From positions 961,146 to 1,025,145 of the forward strand of contig NZ_JAXQNN010000001.1 of NCBI RefSeq assembly GCF_034427455.1: a stretch of DNA of 64,000 nucleotides. The letters are read 5' to 3'. The position numbers and the translations under genes are program-made. The stretch is from Jeotgalibacillus haloalkalitolerans (GTDB lineage Bacteria; Bacillota; Bacilli; Bacillales; Jeotgalibacillaceae). Position 1 is the first letter of the stretch, and each line of letters opens with the position of its first letter. Below, in pieces: positions 33,121 through 42,698 of the stretch. The notes below the pieces were generated by a model that saw only the letters and a list, made by a program, of their open reading frames with translations, was not told the origin of the DNA and made no database searches.

Positions 33121-33138
33121 CCTGATTTACCGTTTTCA

Positions 33139-33165
33139 GTAGACCCGGGACAGACCCGCTTCTAC
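33139..33165. repeat. R3 mini-hairpin upstream of the ywrD-like gene
   Basis: GTAGACCCGGG-ACAG-ACCCG-CTTCTAC foldback (GTAGA/TCTAC, CGGG/CCCG). Confidence 0.6.
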
Positions 33166-33255
33166 CCTTTTTGAATCAAAACTAGAATTTTCCCTCAATT
33201 TAGACTATAATAAAACGCATTGGTTCGCATTTCGAAATAAAAGGAGCATACATAT

Positions 33256-34866
33256 ATGACAACTGATTACTTATATCATCCATTTGCATCCCAGCGGAAC
33301 ACTGTATTTGCGAAGCGCGGGATGGTGGCGACGAGTCAGCCGCTTGCTGCGCAGGCAGGTCTTGAGATCTTGCAGCAGGGAGGCAATGCGATTGATGCGG
33401 CGATTGCGACCGCTGCAGCACTGACTGTTGTGGAGCCGACTTCTAACGGGATTGGCGGCGATGCGTTTGCGCTTGTGTGGACGAAAAACAAACTCCACGG
33501 TCTGAATGCAAGCGGTCCTGCACCGCAGTCTATTTCAATAGAAGAAATGAAGAAGCGCGGTTATGAGAAGATGCCTGTTTTTGGCGTGGAGCCGGTGACT
33601 GTGCCAGGTGTACCGGCTGCTTGGGCTGAGCTTTCTGAAAAGCACGGAAAGCTGCCTTTTGAAAAGCTCATGGCACCTGCGATCCGTTTAGCTGAAGAGG
33701 GGTATCCGGTGTCACCTATTCTCGGGAAGTACTGGAAGTCTGCTGCCGAGAAATTCAAGGAAATCTTCAAGGAAGATGTTTATAAACCATGGTTCGATAC
33801 ATTTACACCTGAGGGACGGGCGCCTGAAATTGGTGAGATGTGGTCTTCAAAGGGGCATGCTGAGACGTTAAAAGAAATTGCAGACACGAAAGCGGAGAGC
33901 TTTTACAGCGGGGAATTAGCTGATAAAATTGATGCTTATATGAAGGAGCACGGAGGATATTTATCAAAAGAGGACCTTGCAGCATTCAAGCCTGAGTGGG
34001 TTGAGCCTGTGTCAGTGAATTACCGCGGCTATGATGTGTGGGAAATCCCGCCGAACGGCCAGGGGATGATTGCCCTGATGGCGCTGAATATTGCACAGGG
34101 CTTTGAGTTTGATGAATTCCAGAGTGCGGATACATATCACAAGCAGATTGAAGCGATGAAGCTTGCGTTTACAGATGGAAAAGCGTTTATCACTGAGCCT
34201 GAGGATATGCCGATTTCAACAGAAGAGCTTTTATCAAAAGAATATGCGGACAAACGCCGTGAAGTAATCAGTGAAAAGGCGATGGATCCCGAGCCGATGG
34301 AGCTCCCAAAAGGCGGTACGGTTTATCTTGCAGCAGCAGATGATGAAGGAAATATGATTTCATATATTCAGAGTAACTATATGGGGTTCGGTTCAGGCGT
34401 AGTCGTGCCGGGAACCGGGATTGGGCTTCAGAACAGAGGGCATGATTTCAGTCTTGATGCTGAACATCCGAATGCACTGAAGCCGGGTAAACGGACGTAT
34501 CATACGATTATTCCGGGATTCCTTACAAAAGACGGGGAAGCAGTCGGTCCGTTTGGCGTGATGGGTGGCTACATGCAGCCGCAGGGTCATTTTCAGGTCG
34601 CAGTGAATACAATTGATTTCCATTTGAATCCGCAGGCAGCGCTTGATGCGCCGAGATGGCAGTGGATGAATGGGAAAACAGTTCATGTGGAGCCGCATTT
34701 CCCGAACCATTTAGCGCAGGCGCTTGTGCGAAAAGGGCATACGATTCAGGTAACAACAGACGGTGGATCCTTCGGACGCGGACAGATCATCTGGCGCGAT
34801 CCAGAGACTGGCGTGTTAAAAGGCGGGACAGAATCCCGTACAGACGGACAAATTGCAGCGTGGTGA
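33256..34866 (+). CDS. ywrD: Gamma-glutamyltranspeptidase-like protein (YwrD-like)
   Basis: 536 residues of the GGT Ntn-hydrolase family. ASQPLAAQAGLEILQQGGNA and IGGDAFALVW match the N-terminal half; the nucleophile threonine after self-cleavage is probably Thr355 in KGGTVYLAAADDEGN, with SNYMGFGSGVVVPGTGIGL following. No signal peptide, so it is cytosolic, like B. subtilis YwrD and unlike secreted Ggt. It is followed directly by two chromate-transporter-like genes (ywrA/ywrB), the same neighbours as in B. subtilis. It could act on gamma-glutamyl or acyl amides; substrate unknown. AAAGGAG precedes ATG 33256. Confidence 0.88.
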   Translation: MTTDYLYHPFASQRNTVFAKRGMVATSQPLAAQAGLEILQQGGNAIDAAIATAAALTVVEPTSNGIGGDAFALVWTKNKLHGLNASGPAPQSISIEEMKKRGYEKMPVFGVEPVTVPGVPAAWAELSEKHGKLPFEKLMAPAIRLAEEGYPVSPILGKYWKSAAEKFKEIFKEDVYKPWFDTFTPEGRAPEIGEMWSSKGHAETLKEIADTKAESFYSGELADKIDAYMKEHGGYLSKEDLAAFKPEWVEPVSVNYRGYDVWEIPPNGQGMIALMALNIAQGFEFDEFQSADTYHKQIEAMKLAFTDGKAFITEPEDMPISTEELLSKEYADKRREVISEKAMDPEPMELPKGGTVYLAAADDEGNMISYIQSNYMGFGSGVVVPGTGIGLQNRGHDFSLDAEHPNALKPGKRTYHTIIPGFLTKDGEAVGPFGVMGGYMQPQGHFQVAVNTIDFHLNPQAALDAPRWQWMNGKTVHVEPHFPNHLAQALVRKGHTIQVTTDGGSFGRGQIIWRDPETGVLKGGTESRTDGQIAAW

Positions 34867-34869
34867 TGA

Positions 34870-35430
34870 ATGTTGGCGAAGAATAAACAGGGCGGTCTGT
34901 TCATGGGATTTTTCAGAGTCGGCATCTTCGGCTTTGGGGGCGGACCGTCATCAATTCCACTCGTTCATAAAGAAGTGGTGGAACATTATAAATGGATGAG
35001 TGACGAAGAATTTTCAGATGTACTGGCGCTCGGCAATGCGATGCCGGGGCCGATTGCAACAAAAATGGCCGGCTATATCGGCTACCGTGTCGGCGGCGTG
35101 CTGGGTATGATCAATGCAGTGTTTGCAACAACTTTTCCATCTGTGGTTGCGATGATTGTCATGCTGATGGCGTTGAACGCGTACCGTGACGTCGCCTGGG
35201 TGAATGGTATGTCGCAGGCAGTGGTGCCGGTAGTCGGCGTGATGCTTGCCGTGCTGACCTGGGACTTTGTAAAGAAATCTAAAAGTGCGCTTGGCTGGGG
35301 CAGTGCGATTGCGCTGATTCTCGGAAGCTTTGTGCTGCTTGAAATGGCAGGGCTGCACCCGGCGATTTTAATTCTCGGCATTCTGTTGTATGCACTGCTG
35401 TTTGGTGGAAAGCGGGGTGCTAAGCAATGA
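34870..35430 (+). CDS. ywrA: Chromate transporter-like membrane protein (YwrA-like)
   Basis: 186 residues, one CHR domain. The N-terminus has RVGIFGFGGGPSSIPLVHKE and LALGNAMPGPIATKMAGYIG, the two most conserved CHR motifs, then about five hydrophobic helices. It starts 3 bases after the GGT-like gene and overlaps the next by four bases. Short CHR proteins of Bacillaceae come in pairs that together act as a chromate/anion efflux transporter. Whether chromate is the real substrate here is unknown. Confidence 0.9.
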   Translation: MLAKNKQGGLFMGFFRVGIFGFGGGPSSIPLVHKEVVEHYKWMSDEEFSDVLALGNAMPGPIATKMAGYIGYRVGGVLGMINAVFATTFPSVVAMIVMLMALNAYRDVAWVNGMSQAVVPVVGVMLAVLTWDFVKKSKSALGWGSAIALILGSFVLLEMAGLHPAILILGILLYALLFGGKRGAKQ

Positions 35431-35957
35431 TCTATTGGGAAATCTTTTTAGCATTTTTTATACCGGGTATTCTCGGTTACGGCGGGGGTCCAGCTTCAAT
35501 TCCACTTGTTGAAAATGAAGTGGTGGACCGCTATGGCTGGATGACCACACAGGAATTCTCAGAAGTGCTCGCACTCGGGAACTCTCTTCCGGGCCCGATT
35601 GCAACAAAAATGGCCGGTTATATCGGCTATGCAGAAGGCGGAATTTTAGGAGCAGGTGTTGCACTCTTCGCAACGATCGCCCCTTCGTTAATTCTGATGA
35701 TTGTCCTTCTTGGGCTGATTATGAAGTATAAGGATTCTCCGCGTGTGAAAAAAATGTCCACACTCGTGCGCCCGACGATTGCAGTGCTTTTAGGTGTGAT
35801 GACATGGGGATTTTTCGCGGATGCGATTGAAGCAACAGGGACTGTGCAGACTGTTGTACTGGCGGCGATCAGCTTTGTTTTGCTGGAACGTTTTAAGGTG
35901 CACCCTGCATTTGTCATTGCCGGGGCGCTGGTTTACGGAGCGGTTTTCTTAGGGTAA
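35427..35957 (+). CDS. ywrB: Chromate transporter-like membrane protein (YwrB-like)
   Basis: 176 residues, second CHR half: FFIPGILGYGGGPASIPLVE, then LALGNSLPGPIATKMAGYIG, and several membrane helices. Homologous to the preceding gene and translationally coupled to it (ATGA overlap). The pair probably assembles into one transporter with opposite topology. Confidence 0.9.
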   Translation: MIYWEIFLAFFIPGILGYGGGPASIPLVENEVVDRYGWMTTQEFSEVLALGNSLPGPIATKMAGYIGYAEGGILGAGVALFATIAPSLILMIVLLGLIMKYKDSPRVKKMSTLVRPTIAVLLGVMTWGFFADAIEATGTVQTVVLAAISFVLLERFKVHPAFVIAGALVYGAVFLG

Positions 35958-35990
35958 ATAAAAGCATCTTGATATGAGGGAGTGCTGAAA

Positions 35991-36821
35991 ATGACGTATT
36001 CAATCGTGGGTTATGATCCTGTAGAAAAAGAATGGGGCGTAGCAACGCAATCAAAATTCCTGGCAGTAGGGGCTGTTGTGCCGCATGCGGTTGCGGGTGT
36101 AGGGGCAGTAGCGACACAGTCCTATGCAAACACAACCTACGGGCCGGAAGCGATGACTTATATTATGGCAGGGAAAACAGCTGAAGAAACAATTGAGCTT
36201 TTAACAAAAGAAGATGAAGACCGCGTGTACAGACAGGTCGGCATTATTGATAACCAGGGGAATGCCGCTACATATACAGGTGAGCAGTGCTATGACTGGG
36301 CCGGCGGGATGACCGGAAAGCATTTTGCCGTGCAGGGGAATATTCTGGTCGAAGGTACCGTTGAATCAATGGCGCGCGCTTATGAAAATGCAGAGGGACA
36401 GCCACTCGCCGACAGACTGCTGGCAGCACTTGCAGCAGGTCAGGCTGCCGGAGGGGACTCGCGCGGTCAGCAATCGGCTGCACTGCTGGTTGTAAAAGAT
36501 AAGGGGGGCTATGGCGGCTTTAATGACCGCTATATCGATCTGCGTGTAGATGATCATACAACGCCTGTTGATGAACTGATCCGGATCTACCGCCTGCACC
36601 AGCTCTACTTTGCACCAGCTAAAAAAGAATACATCGTAGCGATCGAAGACGAAGTCGAAAAGAAGCTTGAACTCCAGCTCGTGCGTCACGGCTATCTGAA
36701 AGAGGGCATGTCCATTCACAAAGCACTGCGCAACTATCTGCATACAGAAAACTTTGAAATGCGTGAGCAGGCAGAAGGGTATGTGGACATGGAAGTCGTG
36801 GAATATATGGAACGGACGTAA
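35991..36821 (+). CDS. DUF1028 protein
   Basis: 276 residues. The first ~200 are DUF1028 (TYSIVGYDPVEKEWGVATQS, later QSYANTTYG, TGEQCYDWAGG, and LLAALAAGQAAGGDSRGQQS), an Ntn-hydrolase-like fold. The last ~70 residues are a separate helical tail (IEDEVEKKLELQLVRHGYL). The reaction is unknown. It may belong with the ywrD-ywrA-ywrB operon (33-base gap); another Ntn-like enzyme in one operon suggests shared amide substrates (inference). ATG 35991 follows GAGGGAG. Confidence 0.8.
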   Translation: MTYSIVGYDPVEKEWGVATQSKFLAVGAVVPHAVAGVGAVATQSYANTTYGPEAMTYIMAGKTAEETIELLTKEDEDRVYRQVGIIDNQGNAATYTGEQCYDWAGGMTGKHFAVQGNILVEGTVESMARAYENAEGQPLADRLLAALAAGQAAGGDSRGQQSAALLVVKDKGGYGGFNDRYIDLRVDDHTTPVDELIRIYRLHQLYFAPAKKEYIVAIEDEVEKKLELQLVRHGYLKEGMSIHKALRNYLHTENFEMREQAEGYVDMEVVEYMERT

Positions 36822-36847
36822 ACCGGGCGGAGGCCCGGTTTTTTTGT
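36821..36847 (+). terminator. Intrinsic terminator after the DUF1028 gene
   Basis: AACCGGGC pairs perfectly with GCCCGGTT around GGAG, then TTTTT. Confidence 0.9.
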
Positions 36848-36884
36848 TGTGTAAAAGAGGGGGGAGGATGACGGTTTTTTTACT

Positions 36885-37205
36885 GAAGTTGTTGCGATTC
36901 TGTTTCTGGATGTCGCGATACACAATGTGAGTTGTCACAATCCGCGACCAGGATGCAGCAATCACCCACTTAGGATGTAGTATTCTCACACTAAATCACA
37001 GCACCACACCCACTTGATGCCCTTAAGAAACTAAAAGCTTGTTACTCAAGTGCATGCAGGGCATGGTGTAGTGCAAGGGCGTAGATGTCGCTATTCTGGT
37101 CAAAGTTGTAACATTGCGGCTTGGAGTTGTCGCGATACACCAGGGAGGTTGCACCATTCCACCGCCAGGATGTCGCAGTTCCCTCTCGACTTGTCTCCAT
37201 CTCCA
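36885..37205 (+). repeat. R1 repeat with hairpin module upstream of secA
   Basis: Modules such as GGATGTCGCGATACACAATG, GTTGTCACAATCCGCGACCA, GGATGCAGCAATCACC, ~21 bp apart, then a hairpin module (37000-37075) in which GCACCACACC pairs with GGTGTAGTGC, then more modules (GTTGTCGCGATACACCAGGG). It occupies most of the 36848-37381 gap; no gene seen. Confidence 0.8.
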
Positions 37206-37291
37206 ACCCAGTCTGCAAGACGCTAACACAATCCCCCCATTTCTTGTATATCCCCCCTGTAAGTGATAAGATAATTAGGTGTATATGTAGG

Positions 37292-37319
37292 TTTAGCGTA
37301 AACGTAACAGGGGTATAAT
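37292..37319 (+). promoter_or_regulatory. Probable SigA promoter of secA
   Basis: TATAAT at 37314-37319, 63 bases before secA; the -35 (TTTAGC, 16-base spacer) is weak. Confidence 0.45.
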
Positions 37320-37381
37320 CTCTGTTTGCGATGTGAATAGCAAGGACGGTTTTTCCGCCCGTTATATAAAGGAGCGTTAAC

Positions 37382-39889
37382 ATGTCTGGAATTTTGAATA
37401 AAATTTTTGATGGTAATAAGCGTGATGTGAAACGTTTTGATAAAGTAGCTGACCAGGTAATGGCAAAAGCGGGCAGCATTGAACAGCTTTCTGATGAGCA
37501 GCTGCGCGCAAAAACGGATGAATTCAAACAGCGTTATCAGCAGGGTGAATCACTTGATGATTTGATGCCTGAAGCGTTTGCTGTTGTAAAAGAAGGCGCA
37601 AAACGTGTGCTTGGTCTTGATCCATACCGTGTTCAGATGATGGGTGCTGCAGCACTTCACGAAGGTAACATTGCAGAAATGAAAACCGGTGAAGGTAAAA
37701 CGCTGACGTCTACCATGCCTGTTTATCTAAATGCGATCACTGGTAAAGGAGTGCATGTTGTTACAGTCAACGAATACCTTGCCAGCCGTGATGCTGATGA
37801 AATGGGACAGCTTTACAACTTCCTTGGGCTGACGGTCGGATTAAATTTAAATAGCATGGACAAAGATGAGAAGCGTGAAGCTTATTTAGCGGATATCACA
37901 TACAGCACAAACAATGAGCTTGGCTTTGATTATCTGCGTGATAATATGGTGCTTTATAAAGAGCAGAAGGTTCAGCGTCCGCTGCATTTTGCTGTAATTG
38001 ATGAAGTTGACTCGATTTTAATTGATGAAGCGAGAACACCGCTGATTATCTCGGGTCAGGCTCAGAAGAACACGCAGCTTTATATTCAGACAAATGCATT
38101 TGTACGTAACCTCAGAATTGACGAGGATTACACATATGATGAAAAAACGAAGGGTGTACAGCTGACTGAGGACGGGATTACAAAAGCAGAGAAAGCGTTC
38201 CGCATTGATAACCTGTTTGACTATGCGCATGTCACACTGAATCACCATATTAATCAGTCATTAAAAGCACATGCTTCCATGAAACGTGACTTTGATTATG
38301 TCGTGGAAGAAGGAAAAGTGGTCATCGTTGACCAGTTTACGGGCCGTCTAATGAAAGGGCGCCGTTACAGTGATGGTCTTCACCAGGCAATTGAAGCGAA
38401 AGAAGGTCTTGAGATTCAGAATGAGTCGATGACTATGGCTTCAATTACTTTCCAGAACTACTTCCGCCGTTATGAAAAGCTGTCAGGGATGACCGGTACA
38501 GCGAAAACTGAGGAAGAGGAATTCCGCAACATTTATAATATGAGAGTTGTTGTGATCCCGACGAACCGTGAAATCGTGCGTGATGACAAAGCTGATCTGA
38601 TTTATGCTTCTGTAAAAGGAAAGTATATGGCAGCGATTGAGGATATTGCCGAGCGTCATGGAAAGGGCCAGCCGGTGCTTGTTGGTACAGTGGCGATTGA
38701 AACGTCAGAATTGATCGCAAGTGAACTGAAGAAAAAAGGCATTCCGCACAACGTATTGAATGCGAAAAACCATGGCAGTGAAGCACAGATCATTACAGAT
38801 GCCGGTAAACGCGGAGCAGTTACGATTGCGACGAACATGGCCGGACGTGGTACAGATATCAAGCTTGGTGATGGTGTAAAAGAGCTTGGCGGACTTGCCG
38901 TAATTGGTACAGAGCGCCATGAATCACGCCGTATTGATAATCAGCTTCGCGGACGTTCAGGACGTCAGGGAGACCCTGGTGTTACTCAGTTCTATCTTTC
39001 AATGGAAGATGACCTGATGCGCCGCTTCGGTTCTGACAATATGAAAAATATGATGTCACGCCTTGGAATGGACGATTCACAGCCAATCCAGAGTAAAATG
39101 GTGTCACGTGCAGTAGAGTCTGCACAAAAACGTGTTGAAGGTAACAACTTTGACGCACGTAAGCAGCTTCTGCAGTATGATGATGTTCTTCGTCAGCAGC
39201 GTGAAGTCATTTATACAGACCGTGACGAGATTCTTGAATCAGAAAACCTTCGCCACATTGTTGATAAAATGGTTGAATCAACTGTTTACGATGCAGTGGA
39301 TGCACATGCACCGATGGTTGAAGAGACAAGCAAGTGGGATCTGAAAGGTCTTGAGCACTTCATCTTTGCAAATCTGCTGCCTGAAAATGTGATCACTGCT
39401 GAAACGCTTGAAGGTAAATCCAATGACGAGATGAAATCTCTCATCATGGAAGAAGTCACAAAGCGTTATGATGAGCGTGAAGCTGAGCTTGGCGAAAGAA
39501 TGCGCGAATTTGAAAAAGTCGTTCTTCTCCGCTCACTTGATACGAAATGGATTGACCATATTGATGCAATGGATCAGCTGCGCCAGGGTATTCACCTGCG
39601 TGCATACGGTCAGATCGATCCACTGCGTGAGTATCAAAACGAAGGCTTCGCTATGTTCGAAACGATGCAGCAATCTGTAAATGAAGAAGTTACAAAATAC
39701 GTGATGAAAGCTGAAATCCGCAGCAACATCGAACGCCAGGAAGTTGCAAAAGGCCAGGCAGTCAATCCAAAAGAAGACGGCGGGACAAAGAAAAAAGTCC
39801 AGCCGGTACGTAAGGAAAGCAACGTCGGCCGCAACGACCCATGCCCATGCGGCAGCGGTAAGAAATATAAGAACTGTCATGGTGTTTAA
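37382..39889 (+). CDS. secA: SecA, preprotein translocase ATPase
   Basis: 835 residues. NBD1 with [17 protein letters not shown] (Walker A) and [20 protein letters not shown] (Walker B), the preprotein-crosslinking insert, NBD2 with [16 protein letters not shown], the helical wing and scaffold, and a C-terminal zinc motif ([16 protein letters not shown]) for SecB/lipid contact. It drives proteins through SecYEG. Length agrees with the family. AAAGGAGCG precedes ATG 37382. It and prfB are neighbours, as in B. subtilis, but two R2 repeats stand between them. Confidence 0.99.
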   Translation: MSGILNKIFDGNKRDVKRFDKVADQVMAKAGSIEQLSDEQLRAKTDEFKQRYQQGESLDDLMPEAFAVVKEGAKRVLGLDPYRVQMMGAAALHEGNIAEMKTGEGKTLTSTMPVYLNAITGKGVHVVTVNEYLASRDADEMGQLYNFLGLTVGLNLNSMDKDEKREAYLADITYSTNNELGFDYLRDNMVLYKEQKVQRPLHFAVIDEVDSILIDEARTPLIISGQAQKNTQLYIQTNAFVRNLRIDEDYTYDEKTKGVQLTEDGITKAEKAFRIDNLFDYAHVTLNHHINQSLKAHASMKRDFDYVVEEGKVVIVDQFTGRLMKGRRYSDGLHQAIEAKEGLEIQNESMTMASITFQNYFRRYEKLSGMTGTAKTEEEEFRNIYNMRVVVIPTNREIVRDDKADLIYASVKGKYMAAIEDIAERHGKGQPVLVGTVAIETSELIASELKKKGIPHNVLNAKNHGSEAQIITDAGKRGAVTIATNMAGRGTDIKLGDGVKELGGLAVIGTERHESRRIDNQLRGRSGRQGDPGVTQFYLSMEDDLMRRFGSDNMKNMMSRLGMDDSQPIQSKMVSRAVESAQKRVEGNNFDARKQLLQYDDVLRQQREVIYTDRDEILESENLRHIVDKMVESTVYDAVDAHAPMVEETSKWDLKGLEHFIFANLLPENVITAETLEGKSNDEMKSLIMEEVTKRYDEREAELGERMREFEKVVLLRSLDTKWIDHIDAMDQLRQGIHLRAYGQIDPLREYQNEGFAMFETMQQSVNEEVTKYVMKAEIRSNIERQEVAKGQAVNPKEDGGTKKKVQPVRKESNVGRNDPCPCGSGKKYKNCHGV

Positions 39890-39913
39890 GTGAATATATC
39901 TCAGTTATAACTG

Positions 39914-40053
39914 GCTGATGATTGGAGCTCCAGGGGGACGCTTTCCTGGATGAGCCGTTTTCTGGCTCCATTAGACCTCCTCGGCTTCGCCTGTGGGGTC
40001 TCAGCTTCCAACTAATCGTCCTGGAGTCGCCCCCTTCCGCACCAATAATCAGC
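39914..40053. repeat. R2 foldback repeat between secA and prfB, copy A
   Basis: Outer arms GCTGATGATTGGAGC (39914-39928) and GCACCAATAATCAGC (40039-40053) pair at 13 of 15 positions. Interior: GGGGACGCTTTCCTGGATG, GCTCCATTAGACCTCC, GGCTTCGCC, GGGGTCTCAGC, GGAGTCGCCCCC. Confidence 0.8.
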
Positions 40054-40195
40054 TGTGCAGGTATAAACATTTGTGTTATCAAATTCGTAAACACGTCACC
40101 TCTGAACATTCTCAGTCCCTAATAACTGAGTTTTGTCTCAGTGTTTAATGCAGATGAATTTATTGAATGCTTTCAAATATTATAAAGTAAACATA

Positions 40196-40324
40196 GCTTG
40201 TGATTGGAGTGTGGGACGGAGACTCCCGCCCCAGGAAAGGACAGGTGAGATCCCGCAAGGCGCAGCCTGAGGAAGCTCACCGTCCGGGGGCAGGAAAGCG
40301 CAGTCCCACACGGAAAGCACAAGC
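40196..40324. repeat. R2 foldback repeat between secA and prfB, copy B
   Basis: Outer arms GCTTGTG (40196-40202)/CACAAGC (40318-40324) and GTGTGGGAC (40209-40217)/GTCCCACAC (40303-40311) pair perfectly. Interior: GGAGACTCCCGCCCCAGGAAA, GGTGAGATCCCGC, GCTCACCG, GGAAAGCGC; opposite orientation to copy A. Together the two copies fill the 478-base gap; no gene seen. Confidence 0.82.
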
Positions 40325-40367
40325 GGTTTTGAAAACAAAAACAACTCAACAATAAGGTGGAACTCAA

Positions 40368-41472
40368 ATGGAATTATCAGATGTAAGAAACGAGCTCGAA
40401 AAAACAGCCAGAGTTCTGGCGGACTTCAGGGGGTCTCTTTGACTTAGAAAACAAAGAGGCACGACTAGCTGAAATTGATGAAATCATGGTCGAACCAACT
40501 TTCTGGGATGACCAGCAAAAAGCGCAAGGCATCATTAACGAACAAAACGGCTTAAAAGATGTGGTGAACGGTTACCATAACCTTGTGGAAACACAGGAAA
40601 ACCTTGAAGTCACACATGAGCTTTTAAAAGAAGAGCCGGACGAAGAAATGCACGCTGAAATGGTATCTGAACTTGAAACTTTCCGCAAAACGCTGGATGA
40701 ATTTGAGCTGCAGCTGCTGTTGAGCGAACCGTATGATAAAAATAATGCGATCCTTGAATTACATCCGGGTGCCGGTGGAACAGAGTCTCAGGACTGGGGT
40801 TCAATGCTGCTGCGTATGTATCAGCGCTGGGGAGAAAAGCGTGGCTACAAAGTGGAAACACTTGATTACCTGCCTGGAGATGAAGCGGGAATCAAATCTG
40901 TTACGCTTCTATTTAAAGGTCATAACGCGTATGGCTACTTAAAAGCGGAAAAAGGCGTACACCGTCTTGTCCGTATTTCACCGTTTGATTCTTCAGGCCG
41001 TCGTCACACGTCGTTTGTGTCATGTGATATCATGCCTGAATTCAATGATGAAATTGAAATCGAGATCCGTACAGAAGACCTGAAAATTGATACGTACCGT
41101 GCAAGTGGCGCCGGCGGTCAGCACATTAATACCACTGACTCTGCCGTGCGGATTACGCATATTCCAACCGGCTCTGTTGTATCATGTCAGTCTGAACGTT
41201 CACAGATCAAAAACCGTGAATCTGCGATGAAAATGCTGAAATCCAAGCTGTATCAGCTGAAGATTGAAGAGCAGGAGCAAAAGCTTGCCGATATCCGCGG
41301 CGAACAAAAAGAGATCGGCTGGGGAAGCCAGATCCGCTCATACGTTTTCCATCCGTATTCAATGGTAAAAGATCACCGAACGAGTACTGAATCAGGTAAC
41401 GTACAGGGCGTGATGGACGGAGATATTGATCCGTTTATCAATTCTTATCTACGTTCAAGAATCAATAACTAA
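40368..41472 (+). CDS. prfB: PrfB, peptide chain release factor 2, with programmed +1 frameshift
   Basis: Translation starts at ATG 40368 and reads 24 codons to an in-frame TGA at 40440-40442. The slippery codon CTT (40437-40439) is preceded by the Shine-Dalgarno-like AGGGGG (40428-40433), the classical RF2 autoregulatory site. A +1 slip continues at GAC 40441 and yields about 367 residues. RF2 features are the [15 protein letters not shown] stretch and the catalytic GGQ in [20 protein letters not shown]2 ends translation at UGA/UAA, and low RF2 increases slipping. An annotation that ignores the shift would start at ATG 40486 and lose 39 residues. Confidence 0.97.
40428..40442 (+). promoter_or_regulatory. 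RF2 recoding site
   Basis: AGGGGG, 3 bases, CTT TGA C: internal ribosome-pairing site, slippery leucine codon and weak stop context. Confidence 0.95.
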
Positions 41473-41529
41473 TGAGTGAGATCCGCTGCCTGAGTGCAGC
41501 GGATTTTTTTGTGGGTGAATATGACAAAA

Positions 41530-41650
41530 CTATGGTGCGATTGCTACATTCTGAGTGTGAACACCTACAAGCTTCCGGGTGTATCGCTGCACACTGGAGC
41601 CCAATTGCTACATCCCGGACTAAAACATCGACAATCAGCCCGCGCACCGC
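41530..41650 (-). repeat. R1 repeat in reverse orientation, no hairpin module
   Basis: Modules GGTGCGATTGCTACATTCTG, CTTCCGGGTGTATCGCTGC and CCAATTGCTACATCCCGG at ~22-bp steps. It fills the prfB to yvjA gap (41473-41775). Confidence 0.7.
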
Positions 41651-41775
41651 CATATTCAATCAAACCTTATACCCTTCACCGCACTAACGCTCTAGCATGA
41701 CAATATTCACAGAAATGTCGCTACATGCTATACTCTCTAGCGTTGTAAACTTGTATATAGAAAGGATGACTGTTG

Positions 41776-42645
41776 ATGGGTAAGCAAAATCGCCGTGGTC
41801 AGAGTGAGCCGAAACGCTGGCATGGTGCAATTGACTATTTTTATGTGATCATCGGGGCATTATTTGTCGCGATTTCTTTTAATGTATTCCTCCTACCAAA
41901 TGCGGTGGCATCCGGTGGAACAAGCGGGATCAGTACGATTTTAAACGGATTGTTTGAATGGCGTCCTGCGATTGTGCAGTATGCTTTTAATATTCCACTG
42001 TTTATTGCTGGTGTTATTTTACTCGGTAAAAACTTTGGATTGAAGTCGTTTGTGGGAACACTTGCGCTGCCTGGATGGGTATTTTTAACGGAGAATTGGG
42101 CACCATGGACAGAGGACCCTTTACTTGGCGCATTATTTGGCGGAATTGGTGTTGGAATTGGTTTAGGAATTGTATTTAGAGGTAAAGCATCTACAGGCGG
42201 AACGGATCTGGCTGCGCAGATTATACATAAGTACAGCGGCCTTGGTCTCGGGACGAGTATTGCACTCATTGATGGATTGATTGTGCTCAGTTCAGCAGTT
42301 GTCTTCAGTATTGAACAGGGTTTATATGCACTGATCGCGCTTTATGTAACAAGTAAAACGATTGATCTCGTGCAGGTCGGCTGGCAGCGCTCGAAGATGG
42401 TTCATATTATTACGAATCGTCAGGAAGAGATCAGTCAGGCTATATTTGATGAAGTGGACAGAGGTGTGACAAAGCTGTCAGCGTATGGAGGATACACAGA
42501 TCGTGAACGTCCGATTCTCATGTGTGTCATTGATCAGACGGAATTTACAAAACTGAAAAATGTAGTAAAAAAGATCGATCCGAAGGCTTTTGTTATTGTA
42601 AATGACGCATCGGAAGTTTTAGGTGAAGGATTTAAAAGAGAGTAA
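41776..42645 (+). CDS. yvjA: YitT/YvjA family membrane protein (DUF161 + DUF2179)
   Basis: 289 residues with five or six hydrophobic helices (DYFYVIIGALFVAISFNVFL; PNAVASGGTSGISTILNG; GALFGGIGVGIGLGIVFRG; STGGTDLAAQIIHKYSG), then a soluble C-terminal DUF2179 domain (MVHIITNRQEEISQAIFDEV, MCVIDQTEFTKLKNVVKKID). Position between prfB and cccB matches B. subtilis yvjA. Substrate unknown. ATG 41776 is 8 bases from AAAGGATG. Confidence 0.88.
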   Translation: MGKQNRRGQSEPKRWHGAIDYFYVIIGALFVAISFNVFLLPNAVASGGTSGISTILNGLFEWRPAIVQYAFNIPLFIAGVILLGKNFGLKSFVGTLALPGWVFLTENWAPWTEDPLLGALFGGIGVGIGLGIVFRGKASTGGTDLAAQIIHKYSGLGLGTSIALIDGLIVLSSAVVFSIEQGLYALIALYVTSKTIDLVQVGWQRSKMVHIITNRQEEISQAIFDEVDRGVTKLSAYGGYTDRERPILMCVIDQTEFTKLKNVVKKIDPKAFVIVNDASEVLGEGFKRE

Positions 42646-42698
42646 ATTGTTATTTTAAGAAAAGATTTGACATAATTTTAAAAACGAGGTGGATATTG

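Noticed and set aside
36366..36989. 207-codon minus-strand open frame
   Set aside because: Lies mostly antisense to the DUF1028 gene and then runs into a terminator and R1 repeat; no ribosome site or recognisable domain.
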